DNA of 64,000 nt from Planotetraspora sp. A-T 1434 (GCF_025420585.1 NZ_JAOEGB010000035.1:1-64000); one strand, 5' to 3'. Counted from the first letter of the stretch, positions 33,121 through 42,439 are shown. Program-made: numbers and translations. Notes: generated by a model not told the origin, from the letters alone.

Positions 33121-33640
33121 ATGAAGCCACGGGCGCTGGTGCTGGCACCGATGCGCGGCCCCGCGTGGGAACGCCTGCGAGAGCTGACCGACGTCGTCTA
33201 CGAGCCCCCGGCGCGGTGGCCGCACCGGTCGTACGCGGCGGGCGAACTGGCGGCCCGTTGATGAAACCGGGCGCCGTCTTCGTCAACGCGGTCTCACCAC
33301 GCCTTCATGACATGGACGCTTTCGCCGGAGCCCTGAGAGCGGGGCATCTCGGCGGCGCGGCGCTGGACCATGCCCCCCACCCCACGCATGCCCCCCACCC
33401 CACGCATGCCCCCACCCCACGCATGCCCCCCACCCCACGCATACCGTCCACGCCGCAGCCGGCCTCGGCCCGCTCCACCCACTGGCCGCCATGGACAACG
33501 TCGTCCTCGCGGCGCACATCGGCGCCGCGACCTACGACACCGAGGTCAACCACACCCGGATGATCTGTGGCGACATCGTGCGGCTCCTCGGGGGCGAGCG
33601 CTCGCTCCACTGCGCCAACCCGCAGGTCCTGAAGGCATAA
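33121..33640 (+). pseudogene. D-2-hydroxyacid dehydrogenase remnant with internal deletion and minisatellite
   Basis: The 5' part (MKPRALVLAPMRGPAWERLR) and a distal part (LMKPGAVFVNAVSPRLHDMD, GALRAGHLGGAALD, then in another frame NVVLAAHIGAATYDTEVNHT) match the two ends of a SerA-like dehydrogenase. The NAD-binding middle is gone; a stop follows AGELAAR. A C-rich tandem repeat (33370-33440) interrupts the 3' part. Not functional. Confidence 0.8.
33370..33440. repeat. 18-bp tandem repeat (4 units, C-rich)
   Basis: ATGCCCCCCACCCCACGC repeated four times, one unit short by a base. A similar GCATGGCCCCCCACCCC motif occurs in the 52-bp array at 29664-29871. Confidence 0.85.
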
Positions 33641-33644
33641 AAAA

Positions 33645-33733
33645 GAACCCCGGGCGTGCTCCGCCTCCTGATGAGGCGGGCCGGCTGGACCATGGCCGGA
33701 GAGAGCTCTCCGACCGCCGGCTGCCCGGGGTTC
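33645..33733. ncRNA. highly structured intergenic sequence, possible ncRNA
   Basis: An 11-bp closing stem (GAACCCCGGGC with GCCCGGGGTTC) encloses a hairpin CCGCCTC-CTGAT-GAGGCGG, a CCGGC/GCCGG hairpin and GGAGAG/CTCTCC, i.e. a multibranched fold. A second inverted repeat follows (GGACGTCGT near 33758 with ACGACGTCC near 33793). No known RNA family recognised; it could also be a terminator. The rest of 33734-33968 has no supported gene. Confidence 0.4.
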
Positions 33734-33968
33734 CGGTGTCTGTCGAGGATTCGCCGGGACGTCGTACGACATCCAGACGGAAGGTCCAGATGGACGACGT
33801 CCTAGCGGACAGCCACCTCGCTAGTCCAACAATGACTAACCATTATTCGGACCACCTCCCTTCTGCGTGCTTGCAGGCTATGCGAGCGACTCAAGAGCGG
33901 CAAGCGATTAATTGCGGAGCTCTGTGATCACCCGCGACCGGGCCGGTCAGGCGGCATAAAATCTGGTC

Positions 33969-34379
33969 ATGGCCGAGACTTGGCACGACGAGCTGCGGTC
34001 GCGCGGCTACCGGATCACCCCACAGAGGCAACTCGTGCTGGAGGCCGTCACCGAGCTGGGGCACGCCACGCCGGAGGACATCTGCGGCCGGGTCCAGGAG
34101 ACCGCCCGCGGGGTGAACATCTCCACGGTCTACCGCACGCTGGAGCTGCTGGAGGAGCTCGGCCTGGTCACGCACACCCATCTCGGCCACGGGCCGCCCA
34201 CCTACCACCTCGCCTCGGAGGCCGATCACGTCCATCTCGTCTGCAGGGGATGCGGCGAGGTGACCGAGGTGGCCCCGGAGCTGGTCCACGGCCTGGTCGC
34301 GAGCCTGGACAGCGAGCTTGGCTTCGCGACCGACGTCCGTCACCTCACCGTCTTCGGCCGCTGCCGCAAGTGCCGCTGA
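33969..34379 (+). CDS. Fur-family transcriptional regulator
   Basis: 136 residues. Winged helix (GYRITPQRQLVLEAVTELGH, NISTVYRTLELLEELGLVTH) and a metal domain with DHVHLVCRGCGEV and a C-terminal CRKC, giving two CxxC zinc pairs. It could sense iron, zinc or peroxide; type is not resolved. TAAAAT 6 nt before the ATG suggests a leaderless mRNA. Confidence 0.93.
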   Translation: MAETWHDELRSRGYRITPQRQLVLEAVTELGHATPEDICGRVQETARGVNISTVYRTLELLEELGLVTHTHLGHGPPTYHLASEADHVHLVCRGCGEVTEVAPELVHGLVASLDSELGFATDVRHLTVFGRCRKCR

Positions 34380-34451
34380 CCCCACCCCACGTGTACGGCT
34401 CGCCCGGCGGCAGCCGTACACCATGGAAAACGACCTAATAGCCTTGAGGGC

Positions 34452-35513
34452 ATGCGGAGCCCTTTGCTTGACACACCGGGAGCCGTCGCCGCCGAGGCGC
34501 CGGACGAGACCATAGCGGGCCACTACGGCGATCCCTACGCCGAGCAGCGTGCGCTCGCGAGCGGACAGGCGCTGGTCGACCGGAGCAACCGTGAGGTCGT
34601 GCGGATCTCCGGGGCGGACCGGCTGCGCTGGCTCAACGACCTGAGCTCGCAGAAGATCGACACCCTCGCGCCCGGCACGCCGGCCCAGACCCTGTTCCTG
34701 GACGCGCAGGGCCGGGTCGAGCACCATCTCACGCTCGTGGACGACGGCGAGGCCGTGTGGGCGCACGTCGAGCCCGGCACGTCGGCCGAGCTGATCGCGT
34801 TCCTGGAGAAGATGCGGTTCATGCTGCGGGTCGAGGTGGCCGACGTGACCCCCGGCTACGCCGTGGTGACCGTCGCCGCCCCCGGTGAGACGTCAGGCGT
34901 CGCCGCCGCCCCGCCGGACGGGGCCATCGTCATCGGCGGCGACCTGCTGGTCCCGCGTGAGCGGCTGGCCGGCGTGGCGTCGGACCTCGGCCTGCGCCCG
35001 GCGGGGATCTGGGCCTACGAGGCGTTGCGCATCGAGGCGCACATGCCCCGGCTCGGGTTCGAGACCGACCACAAGACCATTCCCCACGAGCTGGGCTGGA
35101 TCGGGACGGCCGTGCATCTCCAGAAGGGCTGCTACCGGGGACAGGAGACGGTCGCCCGCGTCCACAACCTCGGCCACCCGCCGCGCCGGCTCGTGTTCCT
35201 GCACCTCGACGGCAGCGTGGACGTGCTGCCGCCCCATGGCGCTCCGGTGACCCTCGGCGTCAGCACTCCGGCCGAGGCCGAACCGGAGGCGGCCGTCGAG
35301 GGCGCGGCCGAGCCGGGCCAGATCGGGTTCGTCGGCTCGTCCGCGCGGCACTATGAGCTGGGGCCGATCGCCCTCGCGGTGGTGAAGCGGACCGTCCCCG
35401 TGGACATCGACCTGCTGGCCGGCGGTGTGGCCGCGACCCAGGAGGTCATCGTGCCGCCGGACGCGGGCCGCAACGTGGCGATCGACCCCGCCCTCAGGCG
35501 CCGGATCCGCTGA
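34452..35513 (+). CDS. ygfZ: YgfZ/GcvT-like folate-binding protein
   Basis: 353 residues. The YgfZ motif KGCYRGQE is at 225-232, and the GcvT-like N-domain is seen in ISGADRLRWLNDLSSQKID. YgfZ supports Fe-S cluster assembly and repair with tetrahydrofolate. An Ala/Glu-rich linker near residue 275-295 is a lineage insert. TAGCCT 7 nt upstream of the ATG (leaderless). Fur upstream fits an iron theme but co-transcription is not shown. Confidence 0.93.
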   Translation: MRSPLLDTPGAVAAEAPDETIAGHYGDPYAEQRALASGQALVDRSNREVVRISGADRLRWLNDLSSQKIDTLAPGTPAQTLFLDAQGRVEHHLTLVDDGEAVWAHVEPGTSAELIAFLEKMRFMLRVEVADVTPGYAVVTVAAPGETSGVAAAPPDGAIVIGGDLLVPRERLAGVASDLGLRPAGIWAYEALRIEAHMPRLGFETDHKTIPHELGWIGTAVHLQKGCYRGQETVARVHNLGHPPRRLVFLHLDGSVDVLPPHGAPVTLGVSTPAEAEPEAAVEGAAEPGQIGFVGSSARHYELGPIALAVVKRTVPVDIDLLAGGVAATQEVIVPPDAGRNVAIDPALRRRIR

Positions 35514-35582
35514 CGTCGGGGCCCCGCGCGGGGCGACCTGGGGAACGCGGGGTCCGGGCGGCGCGGGGGCCCGGGGGACGTT

Positions 35583-36008
35583 TCAGACGTCCAGGACGAG
35601 GGTGATCGGGCCGTCGTTCGTCAGGGACACCTTCATGTCGGCGCCGAAGACGCCCGTCTCCACCCGTGCGCCCGATGAGCGCAGCTCCGCGACGACGGCC
35701 TCCACCAGAGGCTCGGCCACCGGCCCGGGAGCCGCCGCCTGCCAGGTCGGGCGGCGGCCCTTGCGGGCGTCGCCGTACAGGGTGAACTGGCTGATCACGA
35801 GCAGCGGCGCGCCGATGTCGGAGCACGACTTCTCGCCGTGCAGGATGCGCAGCCCCCAGAGCTTGCCGGCGAGCCGGGCGGCCTCGGCCGGCCCGTCGGT
35901 GTGGGTGACGCCGACGAGCACGAGCAGGCCGGGCTCGTCGATCGCGCCCACGACCTTGCCCTCGACCACCACCGACGCGGAGCTGACCCGCTGAACGACC
36001 GCACGCAT
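35583..36008 (-). CDS. dtd: D-aminoacyl-tRNA deacylase
   Basis: 141 residues, standard length. Starts [35 protein letters not shown] holds the substrate-gating SQFTL motif and [13 protein letters not shown] the cross-subunit NxGP/T motif. It removes D-amino acids (and glycine from tRNA-Ala) from mischarged tRNA. Divergent from the asparaginase gene, 45 bp apart. Confidence 0.95.
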   Translation of the reverse strand: MRAVVQRVSSASVVVEGKVVGAIDEPGLLVLVGVTHTDGPAEAARLAGKLWGLRILHGEKSCSDIGAPLLVISQFTLYGDARKGRRPTWQAAAPGPVAEPLVEAVVAELRSSGARVETGVFGADMKVSLTNDGPITLVLDV

Positions 36009-36053
36009 GGCCCCGCATTCTGCCACGTATGACCTCTTCGTAGACTGCCCGTC

Positions 36054-36995
36054 ATGTCCGAACTCATCGTCGAAGTGGTCCGCTCCGGGTTCGTCGAGTC
36101 CGTTCACAGGGCACGGGTCCACGCCGTGGACGCCGGGGGCTCCCCGGTCATGGTCCACGGTGACACGTCGAGCCTGGCGTCTCCCCGCTCGTCGATGAAG
36201 CCGCTGCAGGCTCTCGCCATGGTCCGGGCCGGTCTGGCCCTGGAGAACGAACTGCTCGCGCTTGCCTGTGCCAGCCACAGTGGCGAGCCGTACCACGTCG
36301 ACGGGGCGCGGAAGATCCTCGCCGGTGCGGGGCTCGACGAGACCGCCCTGCGCTGCCCGGAGGACCTCCCGCTCGACACGGCCGCCATGCACAAGGTCAT
36401 CCGCGCGAACGGCGAGCCCAGCAGGATCTACATGAACTGCTCCGGCAAGCACTCCGCGATGCTCGCCACCTGCGTGGCGAACGACTGGCCGATTGAGGGA
36501 TACCTGGACCCGGGCCACTCCCTGCAGAGGGCGATCCGGGCCACGGTGGAGGAGCTGACCGGGGAGCGCGTCGCGGCGACCGGGGTGGACGGCTGCGGCG
36601 CCCCGCTGTTCTTCGTCTCGATGATCGGCGTCGTCCGGGCCTTCCGCCGGTTCGCCCTCGCGGCTCCCGGCAGCCCGGAACGGCGCATCGCCGACGCGAT
36701 GCGCGCCTATCCGCAATGGACGAGCGGCACGGCACGGCCCGAGGCGGAGCTCATGCGGGCGATCCCGGGCCTCATGGTGAAGGGAGGCGCCGAGGCGTTC
36801 GACGCCTTCGTCTTCGCGGACGGCCGCGCCGGCGCTGTGAAGGTCGAGGACGGCGGCTACCGGGCCCGCGTGCCCGTCACCGTGGCCGCCCTCCGGGCCC
36901 TCGGCCTCGACGCTCCCGAGCTCGCCGGGCTCGCGACCACGCCGCTGTTCGGCGGGGGCCGCCCGGTCGGCGAGGTCCGCGTCGGCCCGGCTTGA
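36054..36995 (+). CDS. asparaginase II-family protein
   Basis: 313 residues, PF06089 type: [20 protein letters not shown] at the start, [27 protein letters not shown], and [13 protein letters not shown]. The family converts L-asparagine to aspartate and ammonia in the cytosol and is unrelated to the AnsA/AnsB fold. TAGACT 7 nt before the ATG (leaderless). Confidence 0.9.
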   Translation: MSELIVEVVRSGFVESVHRARVHAVDAGGSPVMVHGDTSSLASPRSSMKPLQALAMVRAGLALENELLALACASHSGEPYHVDGARKILAGAGLDETALRCPEDLPLDTAAMHKVIRANGEPSRIYMNCSGKHSAMLATCVANDWPIEGYLDPGHSLQRAIRATVEELTGERVAATGVDGCGAPLFFVSMIGVVRAFRRFALAAPGSPERRIADAMRAYPQWTSGTARPEAELMRAIPGLMVKGGAEAFDAFVFADGRAGAVKVEDGGYRARVPVTVAALRALGLDAPELAGLATTPLFGGGRPVGEVRVGPA

Positions 36996-37004
36996 GTAAC
37001 CGAC

Positions 37005-38642
37005 TCAGAGGGAGCGGAGCTGGCGTGAGGTGGAGATGGCGCCCGAGGTCGTCATGGTGAAGGTCCGCATCGACCCGGCGAACTTGGACAGGTCCCACTC
37101 CGCCGGCCCGTGGTACCAGTGCAGGTTGTCCGCCGGCTGGCCGTTGCCGTTGATCGAGGTCACCACGCGGGCCCACCGGTCCACGCAGTCGAAGATCACC
37201 GCGTACGGCAGATAGCGGGAGAACAACTCGATCCGCTGGGCCGGCGGCACGTCGCCGATCTCGGCCGAGGACAGGTAGTCCCGGAATCCGATCGTGTGGG
37301 CGAGGGCGGCGGCGCCCTTGGCGGTCTTGGCGGGCATGTACTGGCCGCCGACGGCCAGCGCCGCCCCCGCCATGATCACGGCCGGCCCGAGCAGGCCGTA
37401 CATGGTGAACCAGGCGAGCAGCGCCGTGGCCACGAGGCCGAGCCCGATGACGGCCACGCCGAGGGTGGTCCATCGCGACCTCACCGAGTCGGGCCGCCTC
37501 GCGAACCAGCCCTGCGTGACCACGTCCCGGTAGAGCGCGTCGCGGACCCTGCCGAGCCGGGCCGTGAAGGACCCGTGGAGCTGCGACAGGAGCACGGCGT
37601 CCCGCCCGTCGAAGATCGCGTCGTAGAGCGCGCGCTCGTACGGCAGCAGGCCGCTCAGCGCCGCCTGCGGCAGCAGGCTGCTCGCGGGAGCCTGGGCCAG
37701 CTTGACGAGCCGCCAGTCCGGGGCGTCGTAGGCCTGCCGCGGCTGCTCGTCGATCCTGAGGTAGCCCCGGACGGCGAGGTCCACGATGGTCGCCGTCACG
37801 TCGACCACGTCGGCCTGCTCGTCGAAGAGGGTGCCGATCTGCCCCGGCCGCACGCCGTCCGGGGGTGAGAACTGGCCGTTGTGGAGACCGCTGACCGTGC
37901 CGGACTCGCTGCCGACCACCCGGGCGTCCCGGCCGCGCGTCCAGTACAGCAGGCCGACGCCTCCGAGGAGCAGGAGCAGCAGCAGTGCGAGCGCCCCGCC
38001 GGTGACCGCGTTCAAGGTGAACGCGTTCGCCGGTTCGAAGCGGCGCTCCAGGATCGGCCCGGCTCCTGTGGCGCCCTTCTGGTAGCCGACGATCACGGTG
38101 AGGGTCTGCCCCGGCCCGAGGCCCTGCTGCTCGAACGTGGCCGCCCCGCCGGTCTCGTCGATCGAGGCCGCGGCGCAGGGGATCGCCGAGGTGAGCTCCC
38201 CGGCGAAGCACGACAGGTTCTGAATCTTCCCCGGACCGCTGACCTGCGCCGTCGCGTGCCCCACCGGCCCGGCCACGGCGAACCAGCGCAGCTCCTCACC
38301 GGTCGCCAGGGGAGTGATCGCGCCGGCCACGTCATACTCCACCGTGCCGCTGCCCTTGATCGTCAGCGTCTCGCCGTCGAAGGAGGCGCCCTTGACGTTC
38401 GAGATCCGGTAGAGGCGGTCGTGGCCGTCGTCATAGCGGGTCCGAGTGAGCGGGGTCCGCTCGACCGGCCCGCCGGACAGCGTGACGGCCTCCTTGACGT
38501 GGAGCACGCCGTCCCCGCGAAGCTCCATGGTCACGTCGTCCTCGGTGACGGTCCCCGAGGTCAGCGCCTCGGCATGCGCGGGGGTGGCCATGAGGACGGC
38601 GAGCAGCAAGGCGAGCCCGATCCTGCGGGCACGAACGACCAT
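37005..38642 (-). CDS. DUF2207 membrane protein
   Basis: 545 residues. Signal peptide (RIGLALLLAVLMATPAHA), an exported DUF2207 beta domain (about 25-225), one membrane segment (GALALLLLLLLGGVGLLYW), a cytoplasmic winged-helix-like part (DVTATIVDLAVRGYLRID) and two more membrane segments near 395-435. Function unknown in the family. The tail is Gly-poor and Thr-rich. It diverges from corA 61 bp away; TAGCCT is not seen, so the ATG at 38642 is chosen by the signal peptide. Confidence 0.88.
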   Translation of the reverse strand: MVVRARRIGLALLLAVLMATPAHAEALTSGTVTEDDVTMELRGDGVLHVKEAVTLSGGPVERTPLTRTRYDDGHDRLYRISNVKGASFDGETLTIKGSGTVEYDVAGAITPLATGEELRWFAVAGPVGHATAQVSGPGKIQNLSCFAGELTSAIPCAAASIDETGGAATFEQQGLGPGQTLTVIVGYQKGATGAGPILERRFEPANAFTLNAVTGGALALLLLLLLGGVGLLYWTRGRDARVVGSESGTVSGLHNGQFSPPDGVRPGQIGTLFDEQADVVDVTATIVDLAVRGYLRIDEQPRQAYDAPDWRLVKLAQAPASSLLPQAALSGLLPYERALYDAIFDGRDAVLLSQLHGSFTARLGRVRDALYRDVVTQGWFARRPDSVRSRWTTLGVAVIGLGLVATALLAWFTMYGLLGPAVIMAGAALAVGGQYMPAKTAKGAAALAHTIGFRDYLSSAEIGDVPPAQRIELFSRYLPYAVIFDCVDRWARVVTSINGNGQPADNLHWYHGPAEWDLSKFAGSMRTFTMTTSGAISTSRQLRSL

Positions 38643-38702
38643 GAGCCAGCACCCTATCGGTCCCTTCTTGTACGGCTCACGCGCTCGATAGGCTGACTCC
38701 TC

Positions 38703-39674
38703 ATGGGCCGGACCCGTCTGTACCGCAATGGAACCCTGGAGGCCGAGGGGTTCCCGGTCGCCGACGTCTCGGAGCATCTCAAGGACCCCTCCGCCGTCGT
38801 GTGGTTCGACATGTGTGAGCCCACGAGGGAGGAACTCCAGGAGATCAGCGAGGAGCTGGGCCTGCACGAGCTCGCCGTCGAGGACGTGCTTCAGCACAAG
38901 CAGCGGCCCAAGCTGGACGTCTACGAGAGCCACAAGTTCCTCAACATCTACGTCGCCGAGTTCGACCCCCGGACAGGACGGCTGGACATCACCGAGGCGT
39001 CGGCCTTCATCACGACGCACGCCCTGGTCACCGTACGGAACTCCGAGCGGTTCTCGATCGACGAGGTGATCAGGCGCTGGGACGAGTCGCCGAGCCTCGC
39101 CGAGCACGGCGTCGCCTTCCTCGTTCACGGCCTGCTCGACTACGTCGTGGACAGCCACTTCGTCGCCGTGGAGGCGATCGACGAGCAGATCGAGGCGCTG
39201 GAGGAGACGGTCTTCGACGAGCGGCCGGTCGGCCCCGCCGACCAGCGGCGCACCTTCGAGGTGCGCAAGAGCCTGGTGACCCTGCGCCGGGTCGTGATGC
39301 CGATGCGGGAGGTCGTCAACACGCTGATCCGCCGCAACACCGAGATGGGCGACGGGGTGATGGCCCCCTATTTCCAGGACGTGTACGACCAGGTGCTACG
39401 CGCCACCGAGTGGACGGAGTCGCTCCGTGACCTCGTGGGCAACATCCGCGAGGCGCATCTCACGATGCAGAGCAACCGGATGAACCTGATCATGAAAAGA
39501 GTGACGAGCTGGGCGGCGATCATCGCCGTGCCCACTATGATCACTGGCTTCTACGGGCAGAACATCCCTTTTCCTGGCTTCGGCCATGCCTGGGGCTTCT
39601 GGGTGTCCACGGCCGCCATCGTGGTCGTCTCGGCCGTTCTCTACCGGTCGTTCCGCAAGCGCGACTGGCTCTGA
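38703..39674 (+). CDS. corA: CorA-family metal ion transporter (GQN variant)
   Basis: 323 residues. Large acidic N-domain (VEDVLQHKQRPKLDVYESHK), long stalk helix, and two C-terminal membrane segments. The pore-mouth motif reads YGQN at 284-287 instead of the usual YGMN; this form is recalled from an actinobacterial CorA subgroup. Likely Mg or Co/Ni uptake, selectivity uncertain. TAGGCT 8 nt upstream of the ATG (leaderless). Confidence 0.9.
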   Translation: MGRTRLYRNGTLEAEGFPVADVSEHLKDPSAVVWFDMCEPTREELQEISEELGLHELAVEDVLQHKQRPKLDVYESHKFLNIYVAEFDPRTGRLDITEASAFITTHALVTVRNSERFSIDEVIRRWDESPSLAEHGVAFLVHGLLDYVVDSHFVAVEAIDEQIEALEETVFDERPVGPADQRRTFEVRKSLVTLRRVVMPMREVVNTLIRRNTEMGDGVMAPYFQDVYDQVLRATEWTESLRDLVGNIREAHLTMQSNRMNLIMKRVTSWAAIIAVPTMITGFYGQNIPFPGFGHAWGFWVSTAAIVVVSAVLYRSFRKRDWL

Positions 39675-39798
39675 CCGCCGGCGGGGTCTCGGATCTCTGG
39701 TGTCTCGGATGTCTCGGATTTCGGCACGCATGCCCGATCGAAGATCGGGGGTGGATGGTGGGGGCGCCGCGTCCGGGCCCGCGGTGCCCGTCAGTGGA

Positions 39799-40539
39799 TC
39801 AGACTCTCTGCCACAGAGCCGGTACGTTCGGTGGTTCCCAGCCGGCCTGGGCGGTGTGGCTCTGGATGCAGCGGTAGGTCGCGCCGCCGTAGGTCACCGT
39901 GGCGCCCACTGTGTACGTGGTGCCCGCGGCCCAGGTCCCTCCGGGATTGGGGTTGGTCGGGGTGGGGGTCGGATTCGGGTTGGTCGGGGTGGGGGTAGGC
40001 GTGGGGGTGGGGTTGCCGCCACCGCCACCGCCGCCGATCTGCAGGTCGACGCACGAGTAGAAGGCGTTGACCGTGTCGGCGACGTTCCAGATGGCCAGGA
40101 CCTTCTGCCTGCCGCTGAAGCCCGCCAGGCTCACGTTGTGCGAGACCGTCGCGCCGGGCTGCCTGCCTCCGTCGTTGAACACCGCGATCCGGGTGTTGCC
40201 GATGTAGTACTCCCACGTGCTGGTGGCGTGCCTGGCCGTCAGCGTCCAGTTGAAGGTGACGCTGCTGCCGACGGACGTGGCCGGCCAGGGCTTGCTCTCG
40301 TCACTGAGCTGGGCGAACCGGGCGACGCCGCCATGGCAGTTGCGCTGCCCCTTCGGCCCTTCCACGCTCTGCGGCTCGTAGATGATGTCGCCGCAGTTGG
40401 GGACGCGCCCTTGGGCGCAGTTGGCCTGCCGGCTCGGCGGCGACGAGATGTACCCGTGTGCCATCGCGGGGGAGGCGACGAACAGTGTCGCCGCGATGGT
40501 GACCAGGCTCACCGTGGCGAAGGTGATTGATCTTCGCAT
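39799..40539 (-). CDS. AA10 lytic polysaccharide monooxygenase with C-terminal CBM5/12
   Basis: 246 residues. The signal peptide ends at Ala27, leaving His28 (HGYISSPPSR) as mature N-terminus, and His104 (TLTARHATSTWEY) completes the copper His-brace. Residues to about 198 are the AA10 domain; a Gly/Pro/Thr linker (PTPTPTPTPTNPNPTPTPT) joins a small chitin-binding domain (TWAAGTTYTVGATVTYGGAT to WEPPNVPALWQ). It oxidatively cleaves chitin or cellulose outside the cell. An inverted repeat lies upstream at 40578. Confidence 0.95.
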   Translation of the reverse strand: MRRSITFATVSLVTIAATLFVASPAMAHGYISSPPSRQANCAQGRVPNCGDIIYEPQSVEGPKGQRNCHGGVARFAQLSDESKPWPATSVGSSVTFNWTLTARHATSTWEYYIGNTRIAVFNDGGRQPGATVSHNVSLAGFSGRQKVLAIWNVADTVNAFYSCVDLQIGGGGGGGNPTPTPTPTPTNPNPTPTPTNPNPGGTWAAGTTYTVGATVTYGGATYRCIQSHTAQAGWEPPNVPALWQRV

Positions 40540-40577
40540 CTGGTGCTTCTTCCCTGGGGATGTTTCAAGGAATGTAA

Positions 40578-40590
40578 AAGAAAGTTTCTT
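40578..40590. promoter_or_regulatory. inverted repeat upstream of the LPMO gene
   Basis: AAGAAAGTTTCTT is a perfect 6-bp inverted repeat around a central G, 38 bp upstream of the LPMO start. Its AT-rich form stands out in GC-rich DNA and it may be an operator for a sugar-responsive regulator. Confidence 0.5.
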
Positions 40591-40723
40591 AACAGTAAAT
40601 GCCTGGGTGACGCTCTTTTCCCGATGCTGTCAGGCGCGGATGGTCGCGGACGCCGGGAGCCTTACCGCGCCAAGACACAGGGTCCACTAAGGTCGCGGGA
40701 CGAGAGCCAAGCTACGGATCACG

Positions 40724-41461
40724 GTGCTTTACGCACCGTCCTACTGGGACGAGGTCAACGTGGTCGCGGAAGACACCGAGCAGACCGGCGCGCGTGGCAA
40801 GGCCAGGAAGGGGTCATGGTTACGTGAGTTCCCCGTCCTCATCGTCATGGCCCTGGGTCTGGCGTTGCTGATCAAGTCCTTCGTGGTCCAGGCGTTCTAC
40901 ATCCCGTCGGAGTCGATGCAGAACACCCTCCTCGTCAACGACCGGGTGCTGGTGAACAAGCTGGTCTATCACGTCCGCGACATCGAGCGGGGGGACATCG
41001 TCGTCTTCTCGGGCGTCGACTCCTGGGATCCCGAGGTTCCGTACGAGGAGCCCGGTAACCCGATCGCCGGGTTCTTCCACTGGGTGGGCACCGCCTTCGG
41101 CATCGTCCCGGGCGAGAAGGACTACATCAAGCGGGTCATCGGCGTGCCGGGGGACAACGTCAAGTGCTGCGATTCCAAGGGGCGGATCACCGTCAACGGC
41201 ACCCCGCTCAACGAGCCCTACCTGTATCCGGGTGATATTCCGTCTGACATGTCCTTCGACGTCACCGTGCCGAAGGGCCGGCTGTGGGTGATGGGCGACC
41301 ACCGATCCATGTCATATGACTCGCGGCGTCACACGGGCGACCCCGGCGGCGGCACGATCCCCATGGACAAGGTGATCGGACGGGCCTTCGTCCTCGTCTG
41401 GCCATTCGATCGGGCCAAGGTCCTGCCGATTCCCGACACGTTCGCCCACGTGGCACCATAA
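40724..41461 (+). CDS. lepB: signal peptidase I
   Basis: 245 residues. One N-terminal membrane segment (LIVMALGLALLIKSFVVQAF), then the catalytic Ser64 in PSESMQNTLL and Lys136 in KDYIKRVIGVPGD, and the box E segment WVMGDHRSMSYDSR. It cleaves signal peptides of exported proteins at the outer face of the membrane. An alternative GTG at 40760 would shorten the N-terminus by 12 residues. Confidence 0.95.
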   Translation: MLYAPSYWDEVNVVAEDTEQTGARGKARKGSWLREFPVLIVMALGLALLIKSFVVQAFYIPSESMQNTLLVNDRVLVNKLVYHVRDIERGDIVVFSGVDSWDPEVPYEEPGNPIAGFFHWVGTAFGIVPGEKDYIKRVIGVPGDNVKCCDSKGRITVNGTPLNEPYLYPGDIPSDMSFDVTVPKGRLWVMGDHRSMSYDSRRHTGDPGGGTIPMDKVIGRAFVLVWPFDRAKVLPIPDTFAHVAP

Positions 41462-41484
41462 GCGGCCGCGAGCCGGGGGAAGGG

Positions 41485-41826
41485 TCACCAGGGGCCGTAG
41501 GGGCCCTGGTTGCCGCCGCCGCGGTACTCGTTGACCGCGGGCTTCACATCGGCCAGGTAGATGCCCGAGGCGATGACCGCCACGATGGTGAAGAAGCTCG
41601 GCAGCCCCATTCCTATGCCCATGTAATTGACGGCGGCGGCGAAGGTGAACAGCGTCGCCAAACCCAAAATGATGAGCCAGAGCTGCTTCGTCTGCTTCCC
41701 GGCTGCCGGGAAGGCGCGCGAAGGGATGCGGACCGCGTGGATGAGAGCCCAGACGCACAGGATGAAGGCGCCGACGGAGAGCAGCCAGAAGATGAGGCTC
41801 AGGATGCCGTTCACAGGCCCGAACAT
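41485..41826 (-). CDS. DUF2516 membrane protein
   Basis: 113 residues with three hydrophobic segments (ILSLIFWLLSVGAFILCVWA; LWLIILGLATLFTFAAAV; FFTIVAVIASGIYLADV) and a conserved Pro/Gly C-terminus. Function unknown. Order XRE-HbhA-DUF2516 equals M. tuberculosis Rv0474-Rv0475-Rv0476. Confidence 0.88.
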   Translation of the reverse strand: MFGPVNGILSLIFWLLSVGAFILCVWALIHAVRIPSRAFPAAGKQTKQLWLIILGLATLFTFAAAVNYMGIGMGLPSFFTIVAVIASGIYLADVKPAVNEYRGGGNQGPYGPW

Positions 41827-41992
41827 GGACTCTCCCAGACGGTCATGGTCGCTGTCGCCCCCAGACTAATGCCCTGGGCGACATTCGTAGCGGGGGTGCG
41901 CCGCCGTACGAACGCGAAGCGGCCCGCCCCCGCGGGTGCAGGAGCGGGCCGGGTGGACCTTATCCTCGCCGGGGAACCGGTCGTCCTCGCCG

Positions 41993-42436
41993 TCAGGCGC
42001 GGGTGGCCGGCTTGGTGCGAGGGGTGGGCTTCTTGGTGGTCGCCTCGGCGGCGATCGCCGGCTCGGCGCTCTCGGAGACCTCCTCGAGCTCCAGCGCGGC
42101 CTCGCCGCTCACCCTGCTCACGATCTTGCGGCCGCGCAGCGCGAGGTCCTCGTAGACCTCGTTGAACTTCGCGGCGGCGGTGTCGGCGTACTCCTTGGCC
42201 TTCTCCGGGAGGTCCTTGGCGACGGCCTCGGCCTTGTCCTGGACGGTGACGGCGTACGCCCGAGCCCTGACGGGAAGGTCCTTGGCCGTCTCGCGCAGCT
42301 CCTCCCGGCGGGACTGGAGCCTCTGCAGCTGCTCGGGCAGCTCGCGCAGCTTCTCGACGGCGAGGTCACCCGCGCCGGTCAGCGCGTAGAACGGCTTGGA
42401 CTCGGTGATCTTCCTGACCTCGGTGGCGAGAGTCAT
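41993..42436 (-). CDS. HbhA-like heparin-binding protein
   Basis: 147 residues, almost wholly helical coiled coil (AVEKLRELPEQLQRLQSRRE, EAVAKDLPEKAKEYADTAAA) with a Lys/Pro/Ala-rich tail (TKKPTPRTKPATRA), the layout of mycobacterial HbhA. There the tail binds heparan sulfate; in a soil organism the partner is more likely lipid or cell-wall polymer. It follows the XRE gene by 3 bp, so one operon. Confidence 0.82.
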   Translation of the reverse strand: MTLATEVRKITESKPFYALTGAGDLAVEKLRELPEQLQRLQSRREELRETAKDLPVRARAYAVTVQDKAEAVAKDLPEKAKEYADTAAAKFNEVYEDLALRGRKIVSRVSGEAALELEEVSESAEPAIAAEATTKKPTPRTKPATRA

Positions 42437-42439
42437 GGG

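Noticed and set aside
33370-33440. C-rich repeats as a CRISPR array
   Set aside because: 18-bp head-to-tail units without spacers; a minisatellite in a pseudogene.
33789-33926. 45-codon ORF before fur
   Set aside because: No recognisable pattern and it begins inside the structured region; insufficient support.
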